Source: Myxococcales bacterium (lineage in GTDB: Bacteria > Myxococcota_A > Bradymonadia > UBA7976 > UBA1532). Taken from it: a DNA stretch of 64,000 nt. Shown one piece after another: positions 35,995 through 51,771 of this stretch; position 1 is the first letter of the stretch, and every line of letters begins with the position of its first letter. The notes below the pieces were generated by a model. The model did not search any database. It was not told the origin of the DNA and saw only the letters and a list, made by a program, of their open reading frames with translations. Where the stretch lies: the NCBI GenBank assembly GCA_020633555.1, contig JACKDL010000012.1, positions 1-64,000 of the forward strand. The letters are read 5' to 3'. The translations under genes and the position numbers were made by a program.

Positions 35995-36735
35995 GTGGAG
36001 TTCGCGCTGGCTGCCCTGTTTGAGCTGTTCGAGTCGCTGGACCAGTGCGCGCCGGGGAGCCGCGCGGCCACCTTGCAGGCGCTGCAGGCCTGCGAGGGCC
36101 TGGCGCCCGGGGCGCGGATCGTGGACTTCGGCTGCGGGCCCGGGCCGGCCACGGTGGCGTTGGCGCAGGCGGGGTACGCGGTGACGGCGGTGGACCGGCA
36201 CGGGCCGTTCATCGAGACGGTGCGGCGGCGCGCGGCGGCGGCCGGGGTGGGCGACCGGGTGACGGCGATCGTGGGCGACATGCGGGCGCCGGACTTCGCG
36301 GACGGAGCGTTCGACGCGGTGTGGTCCGAGGGGGCGGCGTACAGCGTAGGGGTGCCCGCGGCGCTGGCGGCGTGGCGGCGGCTGCTGGCGCCGGCGGGGT
36401 GGCTGGTGCTCAGCGAGCTGTGCTGGCGCGAGGGCGCGCGGAGCGCGGAGGCGGCGGCGTTCTGGCAGCGCGAGTACCCGGACATGGGCGACGTGACCCA
36501 GCTTGAGGCGCGGTGCGCGGCGGCCGGGTACGCGGTGCGGGGCGGGTTCTGGCTGCCCGCCGACGCGTGGGCTGCCTACTACGGGCCGCTCGAGGCGGCG
36601 GTGCCGGCGGTGCGGGCGCGGCACCCGCAGGCCGAGGCGCAGGCGGCGCTGGATGACATCGGACGGGAGATCGCCCTCTGGCGGCGCTTCGGGGGCGAGT
36701 TCGGCTACCGCTTCGTGGTCGCCCAGCGCGGATAG
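35995..36735 (+). CDS. Class I SAM-dependent methyltransferase
   Basis: The GTG at 35995 is chosen because GGAGGT lies four bases before it; an upstream TTG (35938) would start inside the REP repeats. The 246-residue protein has motif I VDFGCGPGPATVALA near residue 42, the acidic strand TAVDRHG, IVGDMRAPDFADGAFDAVWS, and GWLVLSELCW, the standard Rossmann methyltransferase series. The C-terminal region (GRXIALWRRFGGEFGYRFV-like) resembles those of ubiquinone/tellurite-type methyltransferases. The substrate is unknown. Its end is 26 bp from the convergent recB stop. Confidence 0.8.
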   Translation: MEFALAALFELFESLDQCAPGSRAATLQALQACEGLAPGARIVDFGCGPGPATVALAQAGYAVTAVDRHGPFIETVRRRAAAAGVGDRVTAIVGDMRAPDFADGAFDAVWSEGAAYSVGVPAALAAWRRLLAPAGWLVLSELCWREGARSAEAAAFWQREYPDMGDVTQLEARCAAAGYAVRGGFWLPADAWAAYYGPLEAAVPAVRARHPQAEAQAALDDIGREIALWRRFGGEFGYRFVVAQRG

Positions 36736-36760
36736 CGCCCATGGACGGGCCGCCTGTTGG

Positions 36761-40539
<3,779 letters not shown>

Positions 40540-40543
<4 letters not shown>

Positions 40544-43500
40544 CGGCGGCCTCCGCGGGGGATCTCGCTGGCGAACCAGGGCCACAGGCGGCGGTGGACG
40601 ATGGCCTCGGCCCGGTCCAGGTCGGGCAGGTCGAAGCGTTCGGGGTCGCGCACGGGCCCGTATTTGCTGGAGTTTCGGTCGGAGCGGGGCATGAACGGCC
40701 GCGCGCCCGGGCCGCGCTCGTCGCGATCGGCGCGCCAGCGCAGGACCACCTCGATGGGCAGCCGGTAGTCGTGGGGCTCGTACAGCAGGTCCTGCACCAC
40801 GTCGGTGAGCCACTGGCGGGCCAGGTGCGGCGGCGGCACGCGGTACTTGCGGGCCAGGTGGTCGGGCGTCTCGGCGCGGGTGGGGTTGACGATGACGCCG
40901 AAGGTCTGGCCGGGCACGCGCTCGAGGGCGGCCAGGGCCACCAGGGTGATGAAGCCGGGCAGGAAGTGCTTCTCGCCGGCGGCGGCGCTCGACAGGTTGC
41001 GCACGGCGATGCGGCCGTCGGGCGAGAGCTTCAGCAGGGGGCCGTGCAGGTGCACGGGCTGAAGCTCGCCGGTGGGCGTGGGGATCTGCAGGGCGATGGG
41101 CGCCAGCACCCGATCCACTTCGGCGTGCTCCTGGGCGCGGCCCACCCGCAGGGTCTGCCAGTCGCCCAGCGGGGGCAGGGCGAAGTGGGCCAGGTTCTGG
41201 CGCCAGGCGGCCAGCATCTGGTGGTCCTCGTGGCGCCAGCGCTCGCCGAACAGGCCCAGGGGGGCCTGGCCCGCCAGGGTCTTGCGCGCGAACAGGGCCT
41301 CGTAGGCGGCCAGGGTGGCGGCCTCGTCGCCGGCGCCCGCCCAGAAGGCCTCGCGCAGCACCTGGAAGCGCACCATGCGGTCCACGTCCAGGGGCTCCTC
41401 GCTCTCGGCGTCCAGGGCCTCGGCGTCCTCCTCCAGGCCCAGCACGTAGCGGGCCGCGCCCTGCAGGGGCGACTCCAGGAAGCGCTGGATGGCGGCCAGG
41501 GGCAGGTCCAGGGCCTCGGCGCTGGCCTTGGCCTCGGCGGCGGGCGCCGCGGGCAGGTGCAGCAGGTCGCTGAGCTCGGTGCGGGCCCGGTGCGACAGGG
41601 CGCCCAGCAGGATCTCGCCCTCGGGCAGGTCGCCGGCCACGTGGTGGGCCAGCCGCTGGCGCAGGGCGCGTGCCCGGGCGGCGCGCAGGGCCTCGACGGA
41701 GGTGCTCTCGACCACCGGGGCGTGGGTCTGGCCGTACACGGTGGGGAAGTACTGGGCGTCCGCCGGGCTGACGGGGTGCTCGACGGTGAGCTTCGCCAGC
41801 GCGGGCTCGCTCAGGTAGCCGCGCAGCAGGTACTGCAGTTCCCGCACGACGGTGCTGGGCTCGCGGGCCTCGCCGGTGCGGTCGTCGCGGGCCACCCACG
41901 ACAGCACCAGGTGCTTGCGGGCCGACAGCAGCAGCTCCAGGAACACGTGGCGGTCGCGCTCGGCGGACGACACGTCGCCGGCGCGGCGGCGGGCCTGGCG
42001 CAGGTCCAGCGGATCCAGGCGGCTGCCGGCGGGGAACTCGCCCTCGCCCAGGCCCAGCACGAACACGGCCTTGAAGGGGATGGCGCGCATGGGAAGCAGC
42101 GCGCTCACCACGACCCCGTCGGCCTGGTGCTGGCCGCGGGCGGCGTCCAGGGCGGCCAGCCGCTCCATGGCCAGCTCGCGCAGGGCGGGGTAGGGCATGG
42201 GCTCGCCCTCGAGATCGGCGTCGGCCAGCCGCTCGAAGGTTTGCAGGCAGCGGGCCAGGGCCACCTCGTCGGCGGGCTCGACGGGGTGCACGTAGCGGCC
42301 CACCAGCGCCACCAGCCAGGCCGACCAGTCGGCCAGGGGCATGGCCTTGAAGGGCGTGTGCCCGGCGGCCGACTTCGGGCCCCGCACGGCGCGGGCGTCG
42401 GCGATGAGGCAGCGGGCCAGGTTCACCAGGCGGGCCACGTCGTCCAGGGCCTCGGTGCCGGTGTCGTGGGGCAGCCACTGGCCGCCGTCGGGGGTGGTGA
42501 AGATGCGGTTGTCGCCGGCGCGGGGGCCGGTCATGCAGGCGCCCAGGGCCAGCCGGCGCAGGGCCTGATCCCAGTTGTAGACGTCGAGGTCGATGTAGGT
42601 GTCGGTGAGGTCGTCGGCGTCGGCGCCGAAGCGCACGTTCAGCTCGGTGAGCCAGGTGCGCCAGCGCTCGGGATCGGCGTCGGGCACGCCGGCCAGGATC
42701 GAGGGGTGGGCCAGCAGGGGCTTCAGGTCGCTGGCCTCGAACTGGCCGAAGGGCAGCTCCAGCAGGCGCTCGATGGCCTCGGGCACCCGGCTGCGGGCGC
42801 TGAGGCGGCGGTCGATGATGTTGAAGGGCAGCCCGTGGCGCTCGCGGAAGACGGCCTCGACGTGGGTGAGGTAGGCGGCGCGCTCGCTGTCGGCCACCAT
42901 CACCGCGATCTCGTGGAAGCGCAGGCGCTCGCCGGCGCCCTCGGCGCGGGCCACGAGCTGCCAGATGGTGTCGGCGACGATCTCGACCTCGCGGCGGGCG
43001 CTGGGGCAGGCCAGGAACCGGATGGAGCCGTCGGGGGGCGGAGGCTCGGCGCCCGCAGGCGGGGCGGGCACGGCCTCGCGCTCGGGGTGGCGCACCAGGA
43101 TGTCGCGCTGCAGGCGGGTGAGCAGCGTCTCGCCGTCGGCGGTGGGATCCACGAAGCCGGGGGCGTACTCGCAGTCGCTGAGCTGGTTGAGCTGGCGGAT
43201 GAATTCGCGGCCGGGGCGGCCCCACAGGCGCAGGGCGGGGGCGTCGCCGGGGCGGGTGAGGCCGAAGGGATCCTCGTGGCCTTCGAGATCCACCCGGGCG
43301 TCGCGGCGGGCGAAGGCCTCGCGGTGCAGCACCTTCAGGCCGGCGGCGTCCACGTCCTCCCAGAACTCCATGCAGGGGTTGATGGCGTAGACACACAGCT
43401 CGCAGCCCTGGGCCAGGCGGGCCAGCACCTCGGTGAAGGCGGGGGCCACGTACGACAGGCCGAAGCAGTGCACGGTGGGCGGCAGCTCGATCTGGCTGAG

Positions 43501-44157
43501 GGACACCGCCCGCAGGGCATCGGGCAGGGGCATGTAGCGGGGGCCGCCGCCGAACAGATCGAGCTGGCCTTCGCCGGTGAGGGACGGGGCCGCGCGGTCC
43601 ACCCGGGCCACGCCCTGGCGGTCGAACAGGTCGAGCCACAGGGCGCGCTGCCAGGCCTCGGCGCGGGCCCACGGGGTGTCGGCCAGGCGCGGGCCGCGCT
43701 CCCAGGCCTGGATGAGCTTGGGCCGCGAGTAGCCGTACTCCTCGAACAGGCGAGCGACCTGGGTGGCGAGCTGGAGCTGGCGCCGGCTGCGCTCCACGTC
43801 GGTCTCGGCGGCGGCCAGCCACTGACGCACCGGGGCCATGACCTCGCGCTCCAGGAGCTGGGGGCGGCCCAAGCGGGCGTGGATCAAGGTGAGCAGGGCG
43901 GTGCTGTCGAGCACCTTCACGTCGGGGTCGGCGGCCTGCACCACGTCGGTGAGCCAGCGGCGCAGGAAGGTGAACTGCAGATGCGCGGCCACGCCGTGCT
44001 GCTCGGCCAGCCGGAAGCGGAGGAACTGGGCGACGGCCTGATCGGGCACCACCACCACCACCGGGGCCAGCGGATCGGCGGCCCGGGCGGCGGCCACCCG
44101 CGCGGCGAAGGGGGCGACCAGGACTTCCAGGCGGTTGGCGTAGGTGAGGTGCAGCAT
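40540..44157 (-). CDS. recC: Exodeoxyribonuclease V subunit gamma (RecC)
   Basis: I start at ATG 44157 (MLHLTYANRLEVLVAPF) rather than 44175 because RecC proteins begin at this point, with the same MLxxxxxNRLxVL pattern, and CAGGGG lies just ahead. The 1205-residue protein has the inactive-helicase RecC layout: HCFGLSYVAPAFTEVLARLA, LNQLSDCEYAPGF, RFLACPSARREVEIVADTIW, RHGLPFNIIDRRLS, FKAVFVLGLGEGEFPAGSRL, and a C-terminal inactivated nuclease-like domain. Walker motifs are absent as expected. RecC holds RecB and RecD together and recognises Chi-like signals in other bacteria. Its stop overlaps the recB start. Confidence 0.93.
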
Positions 44158-44234
44158 GCCCCTGGTGCTTCGCACGGGGGCCGCCGGGGCGTCAACGCGC
44201 GACCGCGCACCGGGCTGGGGCTTCTCTTCGGCAT

Positions 44235-45308
44235 ATGAGCCTCGATCCCACCCAGCTCGGCGCCCTGCTCACGGACGCCACCCTGCGCGAGGTGCGCCGC
44301 GCGCCCACCGGGCTGACCCTGTGGCTGGACTGCCCGCGGCGCTCGCCCGCGGGCGCTCCGCTGCCGCCGGTACAGCTGAACCTGATGGGCGTGGCGGCCG
44401 TGGCCGTGAGCTACGACGGCGCCCTGGTGGACGCGCGGCCGTCGCAGGTGGCGGTGCCCGAGGGCGCGCGGGTGGGCGACGTGGTGCCTTGGCCCTTGGG
44501 CGCCGAGGTCGCGATCCAGCTCAACAGCGTGCACGAGGACGAGGATCTGGCGCTGGCGCCGCAGGTGGACTGGCAAGGGGGCGATCTGGCGGCCTACCGG
44601 GCGTGCAAGGTGCGGCTGCGCCTGCGGGCCCCCGAGCGGGCGGCGTGGCCGGGGCTGGCGGTGGACGCCTGGCTGGGCGCGGGGGCCGTGACGGCGCGCT
44701 CGGGGGGCGAGCCCCTGGATCTGGCCCGCTGGCAGCGGGAGCACGACGCCTGGTGGCTGCACTGGGCCGAGCACTGGGACGAGGATCCGGCGTTGCCTGA
44801 CCTGCTGGGGGCGGGGCCCGACCTGGCCATCGCGCCGCCTGCCCGGCTGCACCCGGTGCCCCTGCGCCACGGCTGCCCGGACCTGACCTATCGCCCGCCG
44901 GCGGTGCCGGCCTTCTCGGCGGCGGGGGCCACCTGCCCCGTGGCGCTGCTGGCCCCGCTGCAGGCCTGGCACGAGGGCCTGCTGGGGCGGGACTGGATGC
45001 GGATGGCCTGGGCGTTTCCCCATTTGGATCAAGGGCTTCGCCATCGCGCGGAGTGCATCCGGGGGGAGTGTCTGGGGCCGGGCTTCGGGCGCTGGGGCTA
45101 TGCCCACGGCGTGGAGGACTGGTGGGTGGAGGGTGCGCGGGCCGCCGTGAGCGTGCGGGGGGTCGAGCACGTGCTCACCTTCGACGGCGCCGAGGACCGG
45201 GCGGTGTGCTGGCGCTACGCGCTGCGCTGCCGGGGGGGCGTGTGGTCCATCCACGGCTTCCGGGTGGAGGACCTGGAGGATGCCTTGCCGCTCAGCGCGT
45301 GTAGCTGA
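44235..45308 (+). CDS. Uncharacterised cytoplasmic protein (357 aa)
   Basis: The ATG at 44235 is chosen as the first in-frame ATG; there is no strong ribosome site. The protein has no signal peptide or membrane helix. It starts with a strand-rich region (MSLDPTQLGALLTDATLREV, TGLTLWLDCPRRSPAG) and ends with DRAVCWRYALRCRGGVWSIHG. The middle is Trp-rich (AWWLHWAEHWDEDPALPDL). No family is recognised. Its 3' end overlaps the convergent lipoprotein gene by 17 bases, and its own 5' end is 77 bp from the recC start, a divergent gap. Confidence 0.7.
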   Translation: MSLDPTQLGALLTDATLREVRRAPTGLTLWLDCPRRSPAGAPLPPVQLNLMGVAAVAVSYDGALVDARPSQVAVPEGARVGDVVPWPLGAEVAIQLNSVHEDEDLALAPQVDWQGGDLAAYRACKVRLRLRAPERAAWPGLAVDAWLGAGAVTARSGGEPLDLARWQREHDAWWLHWAEHWDEDPALPDLLGAGPDLAIAPPARLHPVPLRHGCPDLTYRPPAVPAFSAAGATCPVALLAPLQAWHEGLLGRDWMRMAWAFPHLDQGLRHRAECIRGECLGPGFGRWGYAHGVEDWWVEGARAAVSVRGVEHVLTFDGAEDRAVCWRYALRCRGGVWSIHGFRVEDLEDALPLSACS

Positions 45309-46419
45309 AGGCGGGGCCGCTGAGCTTGGGGTGCCGCAGGGGCTGCACCAGCCGGCTCTCCTTGGCGGTGGCGGTGTTGAGCAGCAGCTCGAGCTGCGGA
45401 CCGAGCTGCTCCTCGAACAGCGGCCGCATCTGGCGGGCCACCAGTGCCTCGGCCAGGCCCACGGCGTCCACCCCCACCCGGGGCAGCAGGCGCAGCAAGG
45501 TGTCGAGCGTAGCCACATAGGGCAGGGCGGTGTCGTGGGCGCGCACCCCGTGTGCGGTGGCGCTGACGGTCCACGCCAGCTCGGCCTGGCCGTCCACCAC
45601 CCGGGGCGTGCCACGGCCCACCACCCGCAGGTGCTCCACGTCGATGTCGAAGGCCACGGCGGCGCGCAGGGGCAAGGCGAAGGAGAAGGACAGGTCCAGC
45701 CAGTCCACCAGCCAGGCATTGGTGACGCGGAAGCCGCAGCGGTTGAGCTGGGCGGCGCCGCGGCCGGTGACCACGTCGGTGTTGTCGACGAAGTCCAGGG
45801 CCACCTCGACCGGTGCGGTGGGGGCGTCGGGATCGGCGTGCCAGCCCAGGCTGAAGTCGGCCAGGTTCACGCCGGTGAAGTCGACGGTCACCTGGTAGCC
45901 GACGTCGCAGTACCAGTAGCCGACGGTGTGCCAGCCGCCGAACCACACCCGCTCGTCGGCCACGCGCACCCGCTCCTGAAGGACGCCGTCGCGGAAGCCC
46001 ACATCGGGCAGGGGCGGCACCTCGCCGGCCTGGGCCTGGGCCACCAGCACGGGGGTGGCGATGGCCACCGTGGTGCGCTCCTTGGACGACATGGGGGTGG
46101 CGGCCAGCGCCTCGCGGAAGCGCTCCAGGTCGGCGTCCGTGAAGGCGGCGATGTCGCCGCTGGTGTCGGGCGTGCACTGGTCGAACAGGGCGGGGCGGTC
46201 GCCCGCCTCGAAGCGCACCACCGGCTGATCGGCGGTGAGCATGCAGGTGCGCACGGCGGTGGCGAAGGTGAGCGGCAGGCGCTCATCGAAGGCCACGGTG
46301 CCCTCGCGATCGTCGTCGGCGAAGACCGTGCCGGGGCGGACGGACAGTCCCTCGCAGGCGGTAAGGGCGGTCAGGGCGAGCAGGGCGGACAGGGCGGGCT
46401 TCAGGGTGCGGGCCGGCAT
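45292..46419 (-). CDS. Secreted lipoprotein of unknown function (375 aa)
   Basis: The ATG at 46419 has GAGGAG six bases upstream; the lipobox LTALTACEG ends the signal. The rest is beta-rich with Trp-Tyr motifs (VWFGGWHTVGYWYCDVGYQV, DFSLGWHADPDAP) and looks like a soluble beta-sandwich. Two Cys (RTCMLTADQP, DQCTPDTSG) could form a disulphide. The C-terminal helix region (VGLAEALVARQMRPLFEEQL) is amphipathic. No family recognised. Convergent with the preceding gene, overlapping by 17 bp. Confidence 0.75.
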   Translation of the reverse strand: MPARTLKPALSALLALTALTACEGLSVRPGTVFADDDREGTVAFDERLPLTFATAVRTCMLTADQPVVRFEAGDRPALFDQCTPDTSGDIAAFTDADLERFREALAATPMSSKERTTVAIATPVLVAQAQAGEVPPLPDVGFRDGVLQERVRVADERVWFGGWHTVGYWYCDVGYQVTVDFTGVNLADFSLGWHADPDAPTAPVEVALDFVDNTDVVTGRGAAQLNRCGFRVTNAWLVDWLDLSFSFALPLRAAVAFDIDVEHLRVVGRGTPRVVDGQAELAWTVSATAHGVRAHDTALPYVATLDTLLRLLPRVGVDAVGLAEALVARQMRPLFEEQLGPQLELLLNTATAKESRLVQPLRHPKLSGPAFSYTR

Positions 46420-46504
46420 GGCGTGCTCCTCGGGTTGGGTTCGGCCGGGGCTACGCGAGGTCGGCGACGGGTCTTTTTCGGGCGGCGGAGAAAAATGTAA
46501 CCCG

Positions 46505-46690
46505 GCCCGCGGGGGCGGCGTACCCAGGGTCGTGAGGGCGGCGCTCCCAGACCGCCGCCCGGCACATCGCGGCCCCGGTCGTTGCCACCTCTCCCCTCCC
46601 TCTCCCCGGAGGTGGCAGCCCCCCAGCCGGCGTCGCGGCTCTGGTGCCCCCAGCCCCGGTTCGGCCCCCACCGAGCCGGGGTTTTTTTTT
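46505..46690 (+). ncRNA. Candidate small RNA with pyrimidine-rich loop
   Basis: This gene-free stretch ends in an intrinsic terminator although no plus-strand gene precedes it within 1.3 kb. Inside, a 9-bp hairpin (TGCCACCTC 46583-46591, GAGGTGGCA 46609-46617) presents a 17-base loop that is almost all C and T (TCCCCTCCCTCTCCCC), able to pair with Shine-Dalgarno sequences. Anti-Shine-Dalgarno loops in terminated short transcripts are known from several bacterial sRNA groups. The 5' end near 46505 is a guess; only a weak TGTAAC -10 at 46496-46501 supports it. Confidence 0.35.
46654..46690 (+). terminator. Rho-independent terminator
   Basis: An 11-bp stem (CCCCGGTTCGG / CCGAGCCGGGG, one T-G wobble) with a six-base loop is followed by nine consecutive T at 46682-46690. 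It is the clearest intrinsic terminator in the window. Confidence 0.8.
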
Positions 46691-46819
46691 GCCCTGCGCC
46701 AGGCGAGCGCGCTCAGGCGCGAAGGCGAGCCCAACGGCAGACAAACATCGAGCAACGGGCCGGACGGCGACTTTGTGGTGGGTTTGACGTTCACCCCGGC
46801 GCGCCGTGAGGGGGGGTGG

Positions 46820-47060
46820 CGCGCGGGCCGCTGAGGGGGTCGGACCCATCCAGCCAAAGGAGGCTGGGCCGAGATGGCGTCGAGGAAGTCTACCGGGCCC
46901 GTCCCGTTGCTCGGGGGGTGGGACGGCGCCAACGGGCGACCCCTGAAGCGACGTGTCAGCCTGCACCCGGCACGCAACCGGTTTGGTCACCGGGGCTTAC
47001 GGACGGCCGCTTGATCCTGCCCCGGGGCCGGTGACACCCTCCGCCGATTTTTTGCGCAGG
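46820..47060 (+). promoter_or_regulatory. Structured 5' leader of the vWA/MopE-repeat gene
   Basis: The gap 46691-47071 has no gene. A TTGACG at 46784-46789 may be a -35 (its -10 is poor). Downstream are consecutive hairpins: CCAGCC-AAAGGA-GGCTGG (46850-46867) and CCGTCCC/GGGACGG (46899-46905, 46920-46926). Near the start codon, GTGTCA (46953-46958) and GTCACCGG (46986-46993) compete for the same TGAC of CCGGTGACAC (47028-47037). A T6 run follows at 47048-47053. It resembles an attenuator or riboswitch-type leader. No known riboswitch consensus could be matched. Confidence 0.35.
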
Positions 47061-47071
47061 GGGAGTTATCA

Positions 47072-49234
<2,163 letters not shown>

Positions 49235-49311
49235 GCCGAGGGCCGAACAGTCGCCCCCGTTCAAGTCTGGGGGGCCCGCGGCCGTTTGCCTGGTCATTCA
49301 GGAGCGAGCCC

Positions 49312-50787
49312 GTGGAGCCCCAGCATCCCCACCTGTTTCAAGCTGCGACCGGTGAGTTCGCGTCTGCGGCGCAGGAGGCGCTGTTTCAGGCCGAGCACGG
49401 CGCGAGCCGGCAGGCGGCGCTGCGCCTGGGGTTGGCCATTGGCGCCGTTGCCATCGGGCTGGGTGTGGTGGGCGACTACGACATCGCTGAGACCCGCGCG
49501 GACTTCCTGAGATCCTCGACCACCCGCGGGTTGGTCATCCTCTTGGGCTGCGGGCTCCCGCTCGTGGCCCTGCGGCAGCCAGACGGCAAGCTGCGGGCGG
49601 CGCTGATCGCTGTGGCCGAGGTGGCGGTGGCGGTGGGCTTCCTCACGATCCGCGCCACGTACGACGACCGCGCGGTGCCCGGCAGCTTCCTGGTGACCAT
49701 CTCAGGGTTGTTGACCGGGGTGTTCTTCTTCCTGCCCAACCGGCTGCGCTGGCAGGTGGCGGCCGGCGTGCTGGTGACCGCCGTGGCCTTGGTGGGGGCG
49801 CGGGTCTTGCTGGGGCGGTCTCCGGGGTCGCTGATCTGGCCCGGGCTCGTGTACGGCGTGCTGGTGGTGGTGGGGTGGCGGCTGAACCGGGCCATGAACC
49901 GGGATCAGCGGCTGCTGTTCCTGAGGCAGCAGGACGCCGAGGCTGCGGTGCAGCGGGCCTCGGCGGCCGAGCGGACCGCGCTGGCGCTCTTCCGGCGGGC
50001 GCCCACGGCGATGGTGGTGGTGGCCGAGGACGACGGGCGCATCATGGCCACCAACGCCGCCTTCGATCGGCTGGTGCAGGCCAACGGCAACCAGGCCTCG
50101 ATGTTCGACCGGATGTTGGCGAGTCACCGAGGCAAGCTCACAGGGGCCCTGGAGGCCGGGGAGCAGACGGGGCCCGTCACTCTGTCGCTGGCGGGGCCCT
50201 CAAACGCGAGCGTGGAGCTTCAAGCGCGGGCGGACGCCATCGAGCACCAGGGGGTGCCGGCGTTGATCCTGTCGCTGACCGACGAGCGGCCCCAGCGCCT
50301 GCGGGAGCGAGCCCTGCGGGATCTGGCCGAGCGCGATCCATTGACGGGGGCCTTGAACCGGCGCGGGTTCGAGGCGGCGGTGGATCGGGCGCTGGCGGAG
50401 GGCGGGGCGGTGGGCCTGATGCTGGTGGATGTGGACCGCTTCAAGGCCATCAACGACGTGCACGGGCACCCCGTGGGGGATCGCGTGCTGGCAGCCATCG
50501 TGCAGGACATCCTGGCGCTGGTACGCCGCGACGACCTGGTGGGGCGGTTGGGCGGCGACGAGTTCGCCGTGCTGCTGGTGGAGGTGGGTCCCGGCATGGC
50601 CGTGCAGGTGGCCGACCGCCTGCGCCGGGTGGTGGGCCGCGAGGTGGAGCCGCACACCACCATCAGCATCGGCCTGGCCCAGCGACACCCCAACGAGCCC
50701 TATGCGGACCTGTTCGGCCGGGCCGACGCGCAGCTCTACGCGGCCAAGGCCGAGGGCGGCAACCGGGTGTCGGTGGCGGCGGGTTGA
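49312..50787 (+). CDS. Membrane diguanylate cyclase (GGDEF) with PAS-like linker
   Basis: The GTG at 49312 has AGGAG eight bases upstream. The N-terminus (residues 30-200) has six or so hydrophobic helices (LGLAIGAVAIGLGVVG, GLVILLGCGLPLVALR, AALIAVAEVAVAVGFLTI). A PAS-like segment follows (LALFRRAPTAMVVVAEDDGR, IMATNAAFDRLVQANG). The C-terminus is a GGDEF domain: DPLTGALNRRGFE, MLVDVDRFKAIND, the product inhibition site RRDD five residues before GGDEF, and LGGDEFAVLL with all catalytic residues. It makes cyclic di-GMP; membrane helices presumably sense a signal. 491 residues. It lies 77 bp after the vWA gene. Confidence 0.9.
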   Translation: MEPQHPHLFQAATGEFASAAQEALFQAEHGASRQAALRLGLAIGAVAIGLGVVGDYDIAETRADFLRSSTTRGLVILLGCGLPLVALRQPDGKLRAALIAVAEVAVAVGFLTIRATYDDRAVPGSFLVTISGLLTGVFFFLPNRLRWQVAAGVLVTAVALVGARVLLGRSPGSLIWPGLVYGVLVVVGWRLNRAMNRDQRLLFLRQQDAEAAVQRASAAERTALALFRRAPTAMVVVAEDDGRIMATNAAFDRLVQANGNQASMFDRMLASHRGKLTGALEAGEQTGPVTLSLAGPSNASVELQARADAIEHQGVPALILSLTDERPQRLRERALRDLAERDPLTGALNRRGFEAAVDRALAEGGAVGLMLVDVDRFKAINDVHGHPVGDRVLAAIVQDILALVRRDDLVGRLGGDEFAVLLVEVGPGMAVQVADRLRRVVGREVEPHTTISIGLAQRHPNEPYADLFGRADAQLYAAKAEGGNRVSVAAG

Positions 50788-50808
50788 CCGGCGCGCTGCC
50801 AGCCGGGC

Positions 50809-51768
50809 TCACGGCCAGGGGCGGTAGCCCAGCTCCACCAGGCATTGGCGCAGGCGGGCCTCGCGATCGGCCTCGCGGGCTTCGACGTAGCCGCTCTCGC
50901 GGTGGCGCCGGCGGGCGCTGTGCCAGATGCGGTGGTGCACCTGCTCGATGGCCTTCTCGCTCAGGCCGCTGCGCAGGGCGATGAGGCGCTCGCGCTCGGC
51001 GGGCGTGAGCCGCAGATCCTCGACGGCGGCGAGCACGGCGTCCAGGTAGCGCTGGGCGGCGCTGTCGGGGCGCGCCTCGTCGGGGTCGTTGCCCTGACGC
51101 GGGCGCAGGGGGAGCTGCCCGGCGTGCACGATGCGCGGCGGCGCGGGCACCAGGTGGCTGCCCACCGAGTTCAGGAAGTCATCCCAGAGCTTCAGGCGTC
51201 GGGCCGTGGTGGCCAGCTCGCGGAATGTGATGTCGGCGCTGCGCTCCACCAGCTTGTGCAGCAGGCCGCAGGTGGCCTCGGCGTCGTCGCGGGCGGCGTG
51301 GGCGTTGCGCGGGACGGCGGTGCCGAACTGCTGGCAGGCCCACCAGAGCGGCCAGTTGCCGTCGCCAAAGCCCAACAGCTTGGGCAGGCGCATGGTGCAC
51401 AGGTAGGGGAAGGGCTCCACGCGGCTCAGCCGGCGGAACTCGGCCTTCAGCATGCCCACGTCGAAGGCCGCGTTGTGGGCCACCACCACCCGGCTGGACA
51501 TGAGCGAAATCAACGCCGCCGCGAGCTGCCCGAAGGTGGGCGCGCCCTGCACATCGGCGTCGTGGATGCCGTGCACCTTGCTCGCCTCAGCGGGGATGGG
51601 GCGCTGGGGATCCACCAAGGTGTCCAGCATGAGCCGGGGGGCCTCGCCGGGGCGCCAGGCGTAGGCGGCGATCTCCACCACCCGGTCGTCGGCGTGGGAC
51701 AGGCCCGTCGTTTCCAGGTCGAGCACCAGGTACGAGACCTTGCGCAGCTCGCGGCCCAGGACGTCCAT
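50809..51768 (-). CDS. DnaQ-like DEDDh 3'-5' exonuclease
   Basis: The 319-residue protein opens with the epsilon/DnaQ-type exonuclease core: YLVLDLETTGLSHADDRVVE (Asp and Glu of motif I), PIPAEASKVHGIHDADV, VVVAHNAAFDVGMLKAEF (motif II Asp) and HAARDDAEATCGLL (motif III His and Asp). All DEDDh residues are present, so proofreading-type exonuclease activity is likely. The C-terminal 130 residues are helical and basic (HHRIWHSARRRHRESGYV) and could bind DNA. It is last in the minus-strand unit, three bases after the AgmX-like gene. No polymerase gene is nearby. Confidence 0.85.
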   Translation of the reverse strand: MDVLGRELRKVSYLVLDLETTGLSHADDRVVEIAAYAWRPGEAPRLMLDTLVDPQRPIPAEASKVHGIHDADVQGAPTFGQLAAALISLMSSRVVVAHNAAFDVGMLKAEFRRLSRVEPFPYLCTMRLPKLLGFGDGNWPLWWACQQFGTAVPRNAHAARDDAEATCGLLHKLVERSADITFRELATTARRLKLWDDFLNSVGSHLVPAPPRIVHAGQLPLRPRQGNDPDEARPDSAAQRYLDAVLAAVEDLRLTPAERERLIALRSGLSEKAIEQVHHRIWHSARRRHRESGYVEAREADREARLRQCLVELGYRPWP

Positions 51769-51771
51769 GGA

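Noticed and set aside
46881..47000. GAGGAAGTC...CCGGGGCTTAC, resembling conserved ends of RNase P RNA
   Set aside because: The two parts are only 120 bases apart and the other conserved regions are missing.
46940..47040. c-di-GMP, cobalamin or TPP riboswitch before the vWA gene
   Set aside because: CACGCAACC and nearby bases resemble fragments of the consensus, but the required paired core sequences are not present.
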